Shown: in pieces, positions 1-9,802 of the stretch | How the letters are laid out: every line of letters begins with the position of its first letter | Position numbering within the stretch: the first letter of the stretch is position 1 | Assembly: GCA_000496195.1 (NCBI GenBank) | Contig: KI543177.1 | Coordinates: forward strand, 92,498-133,087 | Origin: an uncultured archaeon A07HB70 | Lineage (GTDB): Archaea; Halobacteriota; Halobacteria; Halobacteriales; Haloferacaceae | DNA: 40,590 bases | Reading direction: 5' to 3' | Notes under the pieces: generated by a model | The model's input: the letters and a program-made list of their open reading frames with translations, nothing else | The model's database searches: none | What the model was told of the DNA's origin: nothing | Program-made: the position numbers and the translations under genes

Positions 1-739
1 GACACGTAGCCCGCGAGCACCAGCGAGTCACGCACCCCGAGGAGTTCGGCGAAGCGCTCCAGCCGCGGCGTCAGGTGGCCGGTGCCGCCGAGGACGAGCG
101 TCAGGTCCTCCTGTGGCAGGTGCTCGAGCGCGTACAGCAGGTGGTCGATACCCTTCTGGTGGGTGTGACGGCCGACGAACAGGAGCATCGGGTCGTCGGG
201 GTCGATGTCGTGGCGCGCGCGGACGTCGGCGCCGGTCTGTCGCGGCGTCGAGAAGCCGTTGTACACCACGTCGGGGTCGGCGCCGTACTGGTCGCGCACC
301 CGGCCTGCGAGGAGCTTCGAGACGGCGATAGAGTGGTCCGCACGCCGCGCCAAGCGGCGCTCGGTCTCGACCTCCCGCTCGGGCGGGTCGACGTTCCGGT
401 CGCTCGACAGCGAGTGAAACGAGGTGAGCCACGGCACGTCGTTTGCCGCTGCGGCCTGCGACCCCGGACCGTAGCCGAACCAGTCGTGGGTGTGGACGAC
501 GTCGGCGTCGGCGGCGGCGTCGACGAACGCGTCGGTCATCCGGTTCACGCGCGTGAGGATGTCGCCCTGGCCAGTCTCGACCGGGACGATACCCTCGCGG
601 TCCGGGCGTGCTCCGCCGGGAGCACCAGGCGCACGGTCACGCCCTCCGCGCGGAGTCCCTCGAACAGTTCGCCGACGTGCGTGTCGAGTCCGCCGGTAAC
701 GTCCGGAGGGAACCCCCAACCGAGCATCGCCACGTCCAT
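1..739 (-). CDS. Glycosyltransferase family 4 (GT-B) protein, C-terminus cut by window edge; apparent frameshift near 599-604
   Basis: Minus-strand N-terminus MDVAMLGWGFPPDVTGGLDTHVGELFEGLRAEGVTVRLVLPAEHA; after a frame change it continues EGIVPVETGQGDILTRVNRMTDAFVDAAADADVVHTHDWFGYG ... ERFAELLGVRDSLVLAGYV to the window edge, typical of GT4. Confidence 0.8.
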
Positions 740-822
740 GGGCGCGAGTCGCCTGGACGGCACTTCACTCTCCGGGTCGTCAGGGGACTTATAGCCGCGC
801 CGGCTGTCCGGTCTGTCGTCCG

Positions 823-2949
823 ATGAGGAGCAGACCACCCGCGAGCGAGGGCCGCCGGCTCGTCGTCACGGCGGCCGAGGAGTCGACCGGCAAGCGCGTC
901 GGCCTTGCGCCGGAGACGTGCGCTGCGCTCGGCCTCGCCGCCGACGACACGGCGACGCTCGGCGGCGGTCGCCGGACTGCCGCGCTCGTCACGCCCGTCG
1001 ACGCCGTCGACGGCGACGAGATAGCGCTCGGCTCGACCGCGCGCCGGAACGCCGACGTCGACACCGGCGAGCGCGTCGACGTGGCACCGGCGAGCGCCGT
1101 CGAGGCCGAGCGCGTCGTGTTCGCGCCCGTCCAGTCGCTCTCACTCCGCGGCGGCGAGCGCGCGATCCGGACGGTTGCGGGGCAGTTCCCGCTCGTCGCC
1201 GGCGACCGGGTCCGGGTCGAGCTGTTCGACGGCGCGCTGACGCTCCCGTTCGTCGTCGTCCGTACCGACCCCGAGGCCGTGGTCCGTCTCGGCGACGACA
1301 CCGACCTCACGCTCCGCGAGTCGCCCGCCGACGACGCCGCCGCCCGGCGTGACGCCCGTCGGCGTGTCACTCTCGCCGACGTCGGCGGCCTCGACGAGGC
1401 CGTCGAGCGGCTTCGCGCCCTCGTCGCCGACCCCCTCGCCGCGCCCGACGCGTACGACCGCTACGGTCGCCCGCCGACGACTGGTGTCGTCGTCGCCGGC
1501 CCGACCGGTGTCGGCAAGACCCAACTGATCCACGCGCTCGTCGGCGAGACGGGCGCGTCGTACGTCCCGCTCGACGGCGCCGCGCTCGCGGGCGGGTCCG
1601 CCGACGATGCCGTCGAACAGATCGGCGACGCGGAGTCGCGCGCTCGACGTGAGGCAGCCGCGCTCGTCCACGTGACCGACCTCGACGCGCTGGCGCCGGC
1701 GGACGCCGGCGGGGCCGACCGCCGCCGGACCGCCGCGCTCGCCGGCCTCGTCGACGGTCTCGGCGGCGAGACGGGGGTTGCGGTCGTCGGCGAGACGTCG
1801 ACCGTCGAGGGCGTCGCCGACGCCGTCCGGCGGGGCGGACGGCTGGAGTCGACCGTCGAACTCGGCGTGCCCGGTCCGGCGGGCCGCGAGGCCGTGCTGC
1901 GCGTGCTGACCCGCGGCCTCCCGGTCGCGGACGACGTCGACCTGTCCGCCGTCGCGCGGCGGACCCACGGGTTCGTCGGCGCCGACCTCGGGGCGCTGTG
2001 CCGCGAGGCGGTCCGGCGTGCCGTCGTCCGCGACGCCGGCCCCGGTGCGGTGTGCGCCGCCGACTTCGCCGGCGCGCAGGACGCGGTCGAGCCGAGCGCG
2101 ATGCGCGGCTTCACCGTCACCGTCCCGACGACGACGTACGACGACGTCGGCGGGCTGACAGAGGTAAAGCGCGAGCTCGCCCGCGTCGTCGAGTGGCCGC
2201 TCAACCACCCCGAGCTGTTCGAGACGTTCGACACCACGCCCGCGCGCGGGATCCTGCTCTACGGCCCACCCGGTACCGGCAAGACGATGCTCGCGCGCGC
2301 CGTTGCGAACGCCACCGACGCCAACTTCATTTCCGTCGAGGGCCCGGAACTGCTCGACAAGTTCGTCGGCGAGTCCGAGCGCGCCGTGCGCGAGGTGTTC
2401 GACGCCGCCGAGCGAAACGCTCCCGCCGTGATATTCTTCGACGAGATCGACGCCGTCACCACCGTCAGGAGCGAGGGCGACGACGGAGGTGGCTCGCGCG
2501 CGCCAGAGCGGGTCGTCTCGCAGTTCCTGACCGAACTCGACGGCGTGGGCGGAATCGGCGACGTGACCGTCGTCGGGGCGACGAACCGTCCTGACCGGAT
2601 CGACCCCGCGCTGCTCCGACCGGGTCGGCTGGAGCGCGTCATCGAGGTGCCGATGCCGGACCGCGACGCCCGCCGTGAGATTCTCGCGATCCACGCCGCG
2701 GGGAAGCCGCTGGCCGACGACGTCGACCTCGACGCGCTGGCCGACCGCCTCGACGGCTACACCGGGAGCGACGTCGAGGCGGTGGTGCGCGAGGCTGCGC
2801 TGCTCGGCATCGAGCGCCGGATGGCCGACGGAACCGACGGTCGGGCGGAGATCACCGCAGAACAGTTCGACCGCGCAGCCGCGGGGGTCGACCGCTCGGT
2901 CGGGCCGGACCGCCGCGAGTACTACGAGCGGGTCGGGGACCGACTCTAG
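823..2949 (+). CDS. Cdc48/VAT-type AAA ATPase paralogue with N domain and two AAA modules; D1 degenerate
   Basis: D1 Walker A GPTGVGKTQ but atypical Walker B (VHVTDLDAL); D2 GPPGTGKTMLARAVA, FFDEIDAV, GATNRPDRIDPALLRPGRLER intact. Confidence 0.93.
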   Translation: MRSRPPASEGRRLVVTAAEESTGKRVGLAPETCAALGLAADDTATLGGGRRTAALVTPVDAVDGDEIALGSTARRNADVDTGERVDVAPASAVEAERVVFAPVQSLSLRGGERAIRTVAGQFPLVAGDRVRVELFDGALTLPFVVVRTDPEAVVRLGDDTDLTLRESPADDAAARRDARRRVTLADVGGLDEAVERLRALVADPLAAPDAYDRYGRPPTTGVVVAGPTGVGKTQLIHALVGETGASYVPLDGAALAGGSADDAVEQIGDAESRARREAAALVHVTDLDALAPADAGGADRRRTAALAGLVDGLGGETGVAVVGETSTVEGVADAVRRGGRLESTVELGVPGPAGREAVLRVLTRGLPVADDVDLSAVARRTHGFVGADLGALCREAVRRAVVRDAGPGAVCAADFAGAQDAVEPSAMRGFTVTVPTTTYDDVGGLTEVKRELARVVEWPLNHPELFETFDTTPARGILLYGPPGTGKTMLARAVANATDANFISVEGPELLDKFVGESERAVREVFDAAERNAPAVIFFDEIDAVTTVRSEGDDGGGSRAPERVVSQFLTELDGVGGIGDVTVVGATNRPDRIDPALLRPGRLERVIEVPMPDRDARREILAIHAAGKPLADDVDLDALADRLDGYTGSDVEAVVREAALLGIERRMADGTDGRAEITAEQFDRAAAGVDRSVGPDRREYYERVGDRL

Positions 2950-3158
2950 TCGCCGGTCACCCGGAAGACGAGGAGAGCGATGCCGAGCGCCGCGACGAGC
3001 TGGACCGCCGCGATGGACCAGAACGCCGTCTGGAAGCTCATCCCGACCGCGCGCAGCGCCGGCAGGCCGAAGAGCGCGACGCCGGCGGCGAGCGCCAGGA
3101 CGACGATACCCGCGAGCACCCGGCGGTCGATCTGACTCTCCGCGTCTGGGTCGATCAT
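2946..3158 (-). CDS. Small membrane protein (70 aa, two predicted TM helices)
   Basis: MIDPDAESQIDRRVLAGIVVLALAAGVALFGLPALRAVG...; stop shares CTAG with the convergent AAA ATPase gene. Confidence 0.7.
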   Translation of the reverse strand: MIDPDAESQIDRRVLAGIVVLALAAGVALFGLPALRAVGMSFQTAFWSIAAVQLVAALGIALLVFRVTGD

Positions 3159-3297
3159 TGCTCTCTCGCCGCACGGTCGGTGCGGCGGTCTCTCGGGTCG
3201 GCCGGAGCGCGGTGTCGTGTCATAGTGGGGCAGCGGCTGCAGGGCGTGTCGTCAAAAGAACGGAAAGCCGCACCGCGAACCGATTAGTCGTCTGCGC

Positions 3298-4068
3298 TCA
3301 GTCTGCTGCCTCTGCCGAGGGCTCGGGCGTGCTCTCGGGCTCGCCGAGGATGGCGCGGCTCCGCAGCAGGATGAACCCGAAGCCGACCTTTGCGGAGACG
3401 TCGAGCACCATGAAGCCGAGCGTCTCGACGTACAGGTTGACCACACCGGCGCCCTCCGTCCCGACGATCCACAGTATCGGGTAGAGGGTCCAGAGCACGA
3501 GCGTGAGGTTCCGCAGCGCCGTGAACGTCGACTGGACGTCGTCGTTCATCTCTTGGACGCGCGCGGAGAGGACACTGTACAGGAAGTACAGCACCAGGAT
3601 CATCGCGATCGTGCTAATGAACCACCAGGTGTAGCGGGCCAGCATCGTCTTCGACAGCGCGCCGACCAGCCCGGTCACGATCATGAACGAGTCGAGGATG
3701 ACCAGGCCGCCGATCTCCCGCCGGCTTGCGTTCGCTAGCAAGGCCAAGTCGAGGAGCAGCAGCGGCGTGGTGAACAGCCAGTCGGCGTAGCGCGCCCAGT
3801 AGATGTCGAGCGCACCGCGACCGGCCACCTCGACTTCGGTCAGGCCGAAGCCGAAGAACATCGACAGGTACGCGGAGGTCGCGATACCCGTGATCATGAT
3901 CGTGATGATGTAGAACTCCTGCTGGTCCGGGTCGGAGACACCCCATCCCTTGCCGATGAAGTATACCGTCCCGAGCAGCATTATGATCGTCCCGAGGGCG
4001 AGCCACACCGCCTCGGGCCGTTCGCCGATGATTCCGCCTGCCTGTGCAACGACTGTACCCAGCGTCAT
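3298..4068 (-). CDS. bop: Bacteriorhodopsin-like light-driven proton pump
   Basis: [23 protein letters not shown] (D85/D96 equivalents), TEGAG and VETL (E194/E204 equivalents), [22 protein letters not shown] with Schiff-base Lys. Start chosen at [12 protein letters not shown] (4068), not the ORF-track ATG at 4113. Confidence 0.95.
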   Translation of the reverse strand: MTLGTVVAQAGGIIGERPEAVWLALGTIIMLLGTVYFIGKGWGVSDPDQQEFYIITIMITGIATSAYLSMFFGFGLTEVEVAGRGALDIYWARYADWLFTTPLLLLDLALLANASRREIGGLVILDSFMIVTGLVGALSKTMLARYTWWFISTIAMILVLYFLYSVLSARVQEMNDDVQSTFTALRNLTLVLWTLYPILWIVGTEGAGVVNLYVETLGFMVLDVSAKVGFGFILLRSRAILGEPESTPEPSAEAAD

Positions 4069-4205
4069 AGGGCCATACCCCCAAACATGCATTTTGGCTG
4101 TTGGGCGGATCACACATAAAGATACTCCGATAGAGCGAGGGGTTCCGCTGTCGTTGCCCCTGGAATCCCGGTGTGTTTTATATTTGGGCTCTCGTCTAGC
4201 AGGGC

Positions 4206-4526
4206 ATGGCAGACAACGAGGCGACTGTTGAGGAGGAGGCCGAGGCAGAAGAGACCGCCGCGGCGGAGACCGAGGCCGAGGACGAGGTCGTACTCGACGT
4301 CGACGCCGTCGGCGAGGAGACGGCGCTAGCCGAGCGGGTCGAGGAGCAGGCCGAGCGGATCGACGAGCTCGAGGACCTCATTCTCGACCTGTCCGTCCGG
4401 GTCGCCGACGACCGCGCGATGGGAGTCTGTCCGGACTGTCACGGCCCGGTGATGAAGATCGGCAGGTGGGTTCGCCCGGACTCGATCGAGTGTCGCCGGT
4501 GCGACCGCGTCTTCCACACGTACTGA
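4206..4526 (+). CDS. Acidic coiled-coil protein with C-terminal zinc ribbon
   Basis: Glu/Ala-rich N-terminus, heptad-like [16 protein letters not shown], then CPDCHGPV...[14 protein letters not shown]-like tttatatt about 26 nt upstream of ATG. Confidence 0.75.
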   Translation: MADNEATVEEEAEAEETAAAETEAEDEVVLDVDAVGEETALAERVEEQAERIDELEDLILDLSVRVADDRAMGVCPDCHGPVMKIGRWVRPDSIECRRCDRVFHTY

Positions 4527-4538
4527 CCGCTCGGGCGC

Positions 4539-5207
4539 GTGCACGTCACAGTAAACGCGGCGACGAGCGTCGACGGAAAGCTGTCGACCCGCGACCGGCG
4601 ACAGGTCGCGATTAGCGGCCCCGAGGACTTCGACCGGGTCGACCGGCTCCGCGCCGCCGCCGACGCCGTCCTCGTCGGCGTCGGGACGGTGCTGGCCGAC
4701 GACCCGAGCCTCACGCTCGACGAGGCCGACCGCCGGGTCGAGCGGCTGCGCAACGGACGCCCCGGCGACCCGGCCCGCGTCGTTCTCGACACACGCGCGC
4801 GGACCCCGACGGACGCGCGGGTGCTGAACGACGACGCGGCCACACACCTCCTCGTCGTCGAGGACGCGCCGGACAGCCGGGTCGCCGCCCTGACCGACGC
4901 CGGATCCGACGTCGAGGTCCACCGCGTGCCCGCCGACGACGGCCAGGTGGACGTCGTGGCCGGCCTCGACGCCCTCGAGTCGGCGGGCGTCGACCGGCTG
5001 CTCGTCGAGGGGGGCGGCGAGGTCATCTTCTCGCTGTTCGCGGCGGGAGTCGTCGACGAGCTGAGCGTCTACGTCGGGTCGACGCTCATCGGCGGCCGGG
5101 ACGCCCCGACGCTCGCCGACGGCGAGGGCTTTCTCGACCCGCAGGGGCTGACGCTGGCCGGCGTCGAGCGGCTCGACGACGGCGTGGTGCTGTCCTACGA
5201 GCCGTAG
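4539..5207 (+). CDS. 2,5-diamino-6-(ribosylamino)-4(3H)-pyrimidinone 5'-phosphate reductase (RibD C-terminal family)
   Basis: GTG start; MHVTVNAATSVDGKLSTRDRRQVAISGPEDFDRV..ADAVLVGVGTVLADDPSLT..LLVEGGGEVIFSLFAAGVVDEL. Confidence 0.9.
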   Translation: MHVTVNAATSVDGKLSTRDRRQVAISGPEDFDRVDRLRAAADAVLVGVGTVLADDPSLTLDEADRRVERLRNGRPGDPARVVLDTRARTPTDARVLNDDAATHLLVVEDAPDSRVAALTDAGSDVEVHRVPADDGQVDVVAGLDALESAGVDRLLVEGGGEVIFSLFAAGVVDELSVYVGSTLIGGRDAPTLADGEGFLDPQGLTLAGVERLDDGVVLSYEP

Positions 5208-5247
5208 TCCCGGAGATGTTTTTATCTCCCGGCGGGTAGCCCGTCAC

Positions 5248-5973
5248 ATGATCTCACTCGACGATGCCGTGACCGCACGGCTGGAGTCACACGGGGCGCG
5301 CTTCGAGGTACTCGTCGACCCGGACGCCGCACTGGCGATCCGTCGCGACGAGTTCGAGGGCGACCTCGAGGACGTCATCGCCGCAGAGGACGTGTTCGAG
5401 GACGCCTCGCGGGGCGACCGCCCGGCAGAGAGCGACCTGGAGAGTGCCTTCGACACCACCGACCCGATGGCGGTCATCCCCGCGGTCATCCGCCGGGGCG
5501 AGATACAGATCACCGCCGAGCAGCGCCGCGAGATGCAGGAGCAAAAGCGGCGGCGACTCATCGACATCATCACCCGAAACGCGGTCAACCCCCAGCAGGG
5601 CGACGCGCCGCACCCGCCCGACCGCATCGAGCGGGCGCTGGAGGAGGCCGGCTTCACCGTCGACCCGATGGAGCCGGCGGAGACACAGGTGGACGACGCG
5701 CTCGACGCCCTCCGACCGGTGATTCCGATCAGCTTCGCCGAGGTGACGATGGCCGTCCGTCTGCCCGCCGAGTACGCCGGCAAGGCACAGGCACAGGTCC
5801 GGGAGTTCGGCGACCTAGAGCGCGAAGAGTGGCAGCCGGACGGCTCGTGGGTCGGGGTGACGACGTTCCCGGCTGGGATGCAGAACGAGTTCTACGACCT
5901 CGCGAACGAACTGACGAGCGGCGAGGCCGAGACGCGCGTCGTGAAAGACGAGGACGACATCAACGTTCGCTGA
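5248..5973 (+). CDS. Ribosome assembly factor SBDS
   Basis: MISLDDAVTARLESHGARFEVLVDPDAAL...EDVIAAEDVFEDASRGDRP...RRRLIDIITRNAVNPQ...PHPPDRIERALEEAGF; TATA-like tttttatc upstream. Confidence 0.93.
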   Translation: MISLDDAVTARLESHGARFEVLVDPDAALAIRRDEFEGDLEDVIAAEDVFEDASRGDRPAESDLESAFDTTDPMAVIPAVIRRGEIQITAEQRREMQEQKRRRLIDIITRNAVNPQQGDAPHPPDRIERALEEAGFTVDPMEPAETQVDDALDALRPVIPISFAEVTMAVRLPAEYAGKAQAQVREFGDLEREEWQPDGSWVGVTTFPAGMQNEFYDLANELTSGEAETRVVKDEDDINVR

Positions 5974-6124
5974 CGCGGGCGCGCTCGGACTCGGGCTCTC
6001 GCTCGGCGACGGCGGGCGTCGGCGTCTCGTCGACGACTTGACGGGCGCCGATTCGCGGCACTCCCTGTTCGTCGGTCTCGACGACGTGTTCGACGACCGT
6101 CCGTGCCGTGGTACGTTCTGCCAT
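5960..6124 (-). CDS. Small hypothetical protein (54 aa)
   Basis: MAERTTARTVVEHVVETDEQGVPRIGARQVVDE...; overlaps the SBDS 3' end by 14 nt. Confidence 0.5.
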   Translation of the reverse strand: MAERTTARTVVEHVVETDEQGVPRIGARQVVDETPTPAVAEREPESERARVSER

Positions 6125-6177
6125 AGCACGACATGTGAGAGTCACCCACATAAGCCTTCCCGCGTGTCTGACGCGCG

Positions 6178-6501
6178 TCAGCCCTTGCGGAAGCCGAGCA
6201 GAAACCCGCCGGTGAAGCCGGCAGAGATAGACAGCGTCGAGAGAATCGTCATCACCCACGAGGGGGGTGTGCCGCTCGCCGCCGACTCGGCGCTGCCGGC
6301 CAGTCCGGCGGTGAGCCGGCCCCAGTCGACGGTCAGTATCTCCCGGGACTCGAGGAACTTGAACAGCGCGAGCTCGAGGCCGACGATGACGGCCACCACC
6401 TTCGCCACCTTCTTTGCGGTGAAGCCGACGAGGCCGCCGACGACGGCTCCACTGCCGAACTCCAGCCCGAGCTGTTGGGGGTCGATCGCGACCATCACCA
6501 C
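6178..6501 (-). CDS. FUN14 family membrane protein
   Basis: LGLEFGSGAVVGGLVGFTAKKVAKVVAVIVGLELALFKFLESREILTVDW...SISAGFTGGFLLGFRKG. Confidence 0.85.
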   Translation of the reverse strand: MVMVAIDPQQLGLEFGSGAVVGGLVGFTAKKVAKVVAVIVGLELALFKFLESREILTVDWGRLTAGLAGSAESAASGTPPSWVMTILSTLSISAGFTGGFLLGFRKG

Positions 6502-6578
6502 AATTGGACCGCCGGCGTGTAAGACCTTTGTGGGCCGTCAGACCGGCGCGGAGCCCACGCGCCAGGCCGGGGTCGTCG

Positions 6579-7442
6579 TCAGTACAGCGCCTCGACGCGT
6601 TCGTCGAGGCGGTCGGCCAGCGCCCGCGTCACCGGCCCGCCACCGACGGCGGTGCCGTCGACGTGTGCGACGGGCCGGACCTCCCACGTCGAGTTGGTCA
6701 GGAACGCCTCGTCCGCCTCGCGGACGTCCAGAGGGGTGTACGTCCCCTCCGTGACCGGGTAGCCCGCCTCGCCGGCGAGGTCCACCACCACCGACCGCGT
6801 GACGCCCGGGAGGACCGGGCCGTCCAGCGACGGGGTGTGGAGCCGACCGTCGGCGACGGCGAAGACGTTGCTCGTCGCGGCACAGGCGACCGCGCCGGAG
6901 GCGTCCCGGAGGAGCGCCTCGTCGGCGTCGGTCCCGCGCAGCTCGACCCGCGCGAGGACGGCGGTCAGGTAGTTGTGGGTCTTGCCGTCCGCCGGCAGGA
7001 CGTCGTCGGGCGGACGGCGCGTCTCGACGGTTCGGAGCCGCGCCGGCTCGTCCCAGACGGGGTCGCTCCCGACGCCGCCGCGCGGGAGCGGCTTCGCGTA
7101 GACGACGACCGTCGGGTCGACGTCCGGCGCGGGCGAGAGCGTCCCGGGCTGGACCCCACGGGTGACACAGATCTTGAGGTAGGCGTCGTCGAAGTCGTTC
7201 GCCGCGAGCGTCGCCTTCACCCGCTCGTGAGCGTCGTCGGGGACGGCGTCTGGCATCCCGAGCCGGCTACAGGTCCGGGCGAGACGCTCGCGGTGGGCCG
7301 ACCACTCGAACGGCGTCCCGCCGTAGGCCCGGAGCGTCTCGAAGGCGCCGTCGCCGTACTGGAACCCCCTGTCGTCGACCCGGACGCGCGCCTCGCTCGC
7401 CGGGACGAGGGCGCCGTCGACGCTGTACACCGGGTCGGTCAT
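6579..7442 (-). CDS. pabC: Class IV aminotransferase, probable aminodeoxychorismate lyase
   Basis: YSVDGALVPASEARVRVDDRGFQYGDGAFETLRAYGG...DGKTHNYLTAVLARVE...ATSNVFAV; start overlaps pabA stop (TGATG); adjacent to pabA/pabB. Confidence 0.85.
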   Translation of the reverse strand: MTDPVYSVDGALVPASEARVRVDDRGFQYGDGAFETLRAYGGTPFEWSAHRERLARTCSRLGMPDAVPDDAHERVKATLAANDFDDAYLKICVTRGVQPGTLSPAPDVDPTVVVYAKPLPRGGVGSDPVWDEPARLRTVETRRPPDDVLPADGKTHNYLTAVLARVELRGTDADEALLRDASGAVACAATSNVFAVADGRLHTPSLDGPVLPGVTRSVVVDLAGEAGYPVTEGTYTPLDVREADEAFLTNSTWEVRPVAHVDGTAVGGGPVTRALADRLDERVEALY

Positions 7443-8038
7443 CAGACGAGGCCGGCGACGAACGTCTCGACCATCGACCGCCCGTCGTCCGTCAGGACGC
7501 TCTCCGGGTGGAACTGGACGCCGACGTGTGGCCGTGTTCGGTGACGGACGCCCATCAGCACGGGTCGGTCGGCCTCGTCCGCGGCGTCGACGGTGACCGC
7601 CGTCTCGACGAGCGGCGCCGGCAGGTCGTCCCGTTCGACCGCGAGCGAGTGGTACCGCCCGACGTCGAACGGGTTCGGCAGCCCCGCGAACACGCCCGTG
7701 CCGTCGTGACTGACGCGCGAGGCCTTGCCGTGGACGACGGTCGGCGCGTGGCCGACCGGCGCACCGTTCGCCGCACAGAGCGCCTGGTGGCCGAGACAGA
7801 CCCCGAGGGTCGGGTAGTCGAGGTCGGCGAACAGCGGAACGGAGACGCCGGCCTCCTCCGGCGTCCCCGGCCCGGGCGAGACGACGATCCCGTCCGGGTC
7901 CAGACCGCGCACCCCGTCGACGTCGATCGCGTCGTTCCGCCGCACCTCGACGTCCGCGGCCCGACCGACGTACTGGACGAGGTTGTAGACGAACGAGTCG
8001 TAGTTATCGACCACCAGGACCGTCGGGCGGTCGCTCAC
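7442..8038 (-). CDS. pabA: Glutamine amidotransferase, aminodeoxychorismate/anthranilate synthase component II
   Basis: GTG start; VLVVDNYDSFVYNLVQYVG...GVCLGHQALCAANGAPVGHAP...GVQFHPESVLTDDG. Confidence 0.9.
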   Translation of the reverse strand: MSDRPTVLVVDNYDSFVYNLVQYVGRAADVEVRRNDAIDVDGVRGLDPDGIVVSPGPGTPEEAGVSVPLFADLDYPTLGVCLGHQALCAANGAPVGHAPTVVHGKASRVSHDGTGVFAGLPNPFDVGRYHSLAVERDDLPAPLVETAVTVDAADEADRPVLMGVRHRTRPHVGVQFHPESVLTDDGRSMVETFVAGLV

Positions 8039-8087
8039 GGCGACCCCCACCAGGTGGGCCGCGAGCGGGGAACGGGCGTGACCACGC

Positions 8088-9638
8088 TCACCCCGACCCC
8101 TCCCCGGCGCGGCGACGCTCGGGCGGCCCGGCAACCGCGAGGTCGGCCCGGTCGCCGAACGCGTCGTCCATCGCCGCGACGAGCGCGCGAGCCTTCGCCA
8201 GCGTCTCCTCGTACTCGCGGTCCGGCACGGAGTCGTGGACGACGCCGCCGCCGACCCGGAGGTCGTAGTGGTCGCCCGTCCGCACGAGGGTGCGGATGAG
8301 GATGTTGAGCGTCGCCCGGCCGTCGAAGCCGGCGGCGAGTATCGACCCCGTGTACGGACCGCGGCGGGTCGCCTCCAGCCGGTCGATTATCTCCATCGTC
8401 TTCGGCTTCGGCGCGCCGGTGATGGTGCCGCCCGGGAACGTCGCCGCGACGACGTCGGCGAGGTCGACGTCCGGGCGTCGGGTTCCTCGCACGACCGAGA
8501 CGAGATGCATCACGGCGGCGTAGCGGTCGACCCGCCGGTAGTCGTCGACGACGACCGAGCCGTACTCACACACCTTCCCGAGGTCGTTTCGCTCCAGGTC
8601 CACCAGCATCGCGTGTTCGGCTCGCTCCTTCGGGTCGTCGAGCAGGTCCCGCTCGAGCGCGCTGTCCTCCGCCGGCGTGTCGCCCCGTGGCCGCGTGCCG
8701 GCGATCGGTTCGGTCGTCAGGCGGTCGCCCTCGACCTCGACGAGGAGCTCGGGGCTGGCCGAGACGAGGTCGACACCCGGGAACTCGACGAGGCCGGAGT
8801 ACGGCGCTGGGTTCACCCGCCGCACCGCGCCGAAGGCCGTGACGGGGTGGACCGCGGCGGGCGCGCGCAGCCGGTGCGAGACGTTCGCCTGGAACGTGTC
8901 GCCGTCGCGCACCGCCTCCTGTACCTCGCGCACCCGGTCGGCGTAGGTCGTGCGGCTGCAGGTGGACTCGAACGAGGCGGCTGCGTCGTCGACGCGCGGC
9001 GACCCGACGGCGGGGTCGCCGTCGAGACAGGACGCCGCGAGGTCGTGTGCGCGCTCCACCCCCCGGTCGTACGCCGCGTCGGGGTCGGACCCGACTCGTG
9101 GCGCGGAGAGCACCCGGAGCGTCGCCTCGTCGGGCAGCGTCTCGGCGGCGTTCGCCGGGTCGGCGCCGGGGACGCCGTCGACGTGCCACGCCGCCACCGT
9201 CGGGTAGCAGCCGACCTGGAGGCGCGGGAGCCGTCGGTCGTCGACGGCGCTGTCGGGCAGGTCCTCTATCTCGCGCGCCACGTCGTACGAGAGCCAGCCG
9301 AAGACGCCACCGGGGTACGGGACGTCGCAGTCGCCCCGGACCAGCGACTCGCCGTCGAGGACGTCGGTCAGGCGGTCGAGGGTTCCCGTCTCCGGGTCGT
9401 CCGGTCCGTCGGGGCCGACAGCCACGAACTCCGCCGGGTCGACACCGAAGTAGCCCCAGCCCGCCTGCCCGCCGGACGTCTCGAGGTAGAAACACGGCGC
9501 CGACCCGCGCGCCCGGCGGTAGGCGTCGAACGGGTCGACACGGACGCGCACCTCGACCGGCACGCGCGTGCCGGGCGGCGCGTCTGCTGCGAGGGCGCGA
9601 AAGCCGTCTCGCGCCGTCACGGTCGTCGGTCTGTCCAT
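8088..9638 (-). CDS. pabB: Chorismate-binding synthase component I (probable aminodeoxychorismate synthase)
   Basis: QANVSHRL...[11 protein letters not shown]...[32 protein letters not shown]...[22 protein letters not shown]...[21 protein letters not shown]; start [13 protein letters not shown]. Confidence 0.88.
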   Translation of the reverse strand: MDRPTTVTARDGFRALAADAPPGTRVPVEVRVRVDPFDAYRRARGSAPCFYLETSGGQAGWGYFGVDPAEFVAVGPDGPDDPETGTLDRLTDVLDGESLVRGDCDVPYPGGVFGWLSYDVAREIEDLPDSAVDDRRLPRLQVGCYPTVAAWHVDGVPGADPANAAETLPDEATLRVLSAPRVGSDPDAAYDRGVERAHDLAASCLDGDPAVGSPRVDDAAASFESTCSRTTYADRVREVQEAVRDGDTFQANVSHRLRAPAAVHPVTAFGAVRRVNPAPYSGLVEFPGVDLVSASPELLVEVEGDRLTTEPIAGTRPRGDTPAEDSALERDLLDDPKERAEHAMLVDLERNDLGKVCEYGSVVVDDYRRVDRYAAVMHLVSVVRGTRRPDVDLADVVAATFPGGTITGAPKPKTMEIIDRLEATRRGPYTGSILAAGFDGRATLNILIRTLVRTGDHYDLRVGGGVVHDSVPDREYEETLAKARALVAAMDDAFGDRADLAVAGPPERRRAGEGSG

Positions 9639-9669
9639 AACCGCAGGTGCCGTCGTGGGGACTTGTGGA

Positions 9670-9730
9670 TTGCGCCCCGGGACACGACCTGTCCGGAGAG
9701 CGACAGGACGAGCCGACCCGCGGGGCGCAA
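9670..9730. repeat. Nested inverted repeat between pabB and HTH regulator
   Basis: Perfect 10-bp arms TTGCGCCCCG (9670-9679) / CGGGGCGCAA (9721-9730) enclosing 6-bp arms CCTGTC (9688-9693) / GACAGG (9702-9707). Confidence 0.85.
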
Positions 9731-9802
9731 ACCTCATGTCGCGCTCGTGCGTTATTACGGACGGTACACGGGCCGTCGACGGCGGTCCGGGTGACTCCCG
9801 TA

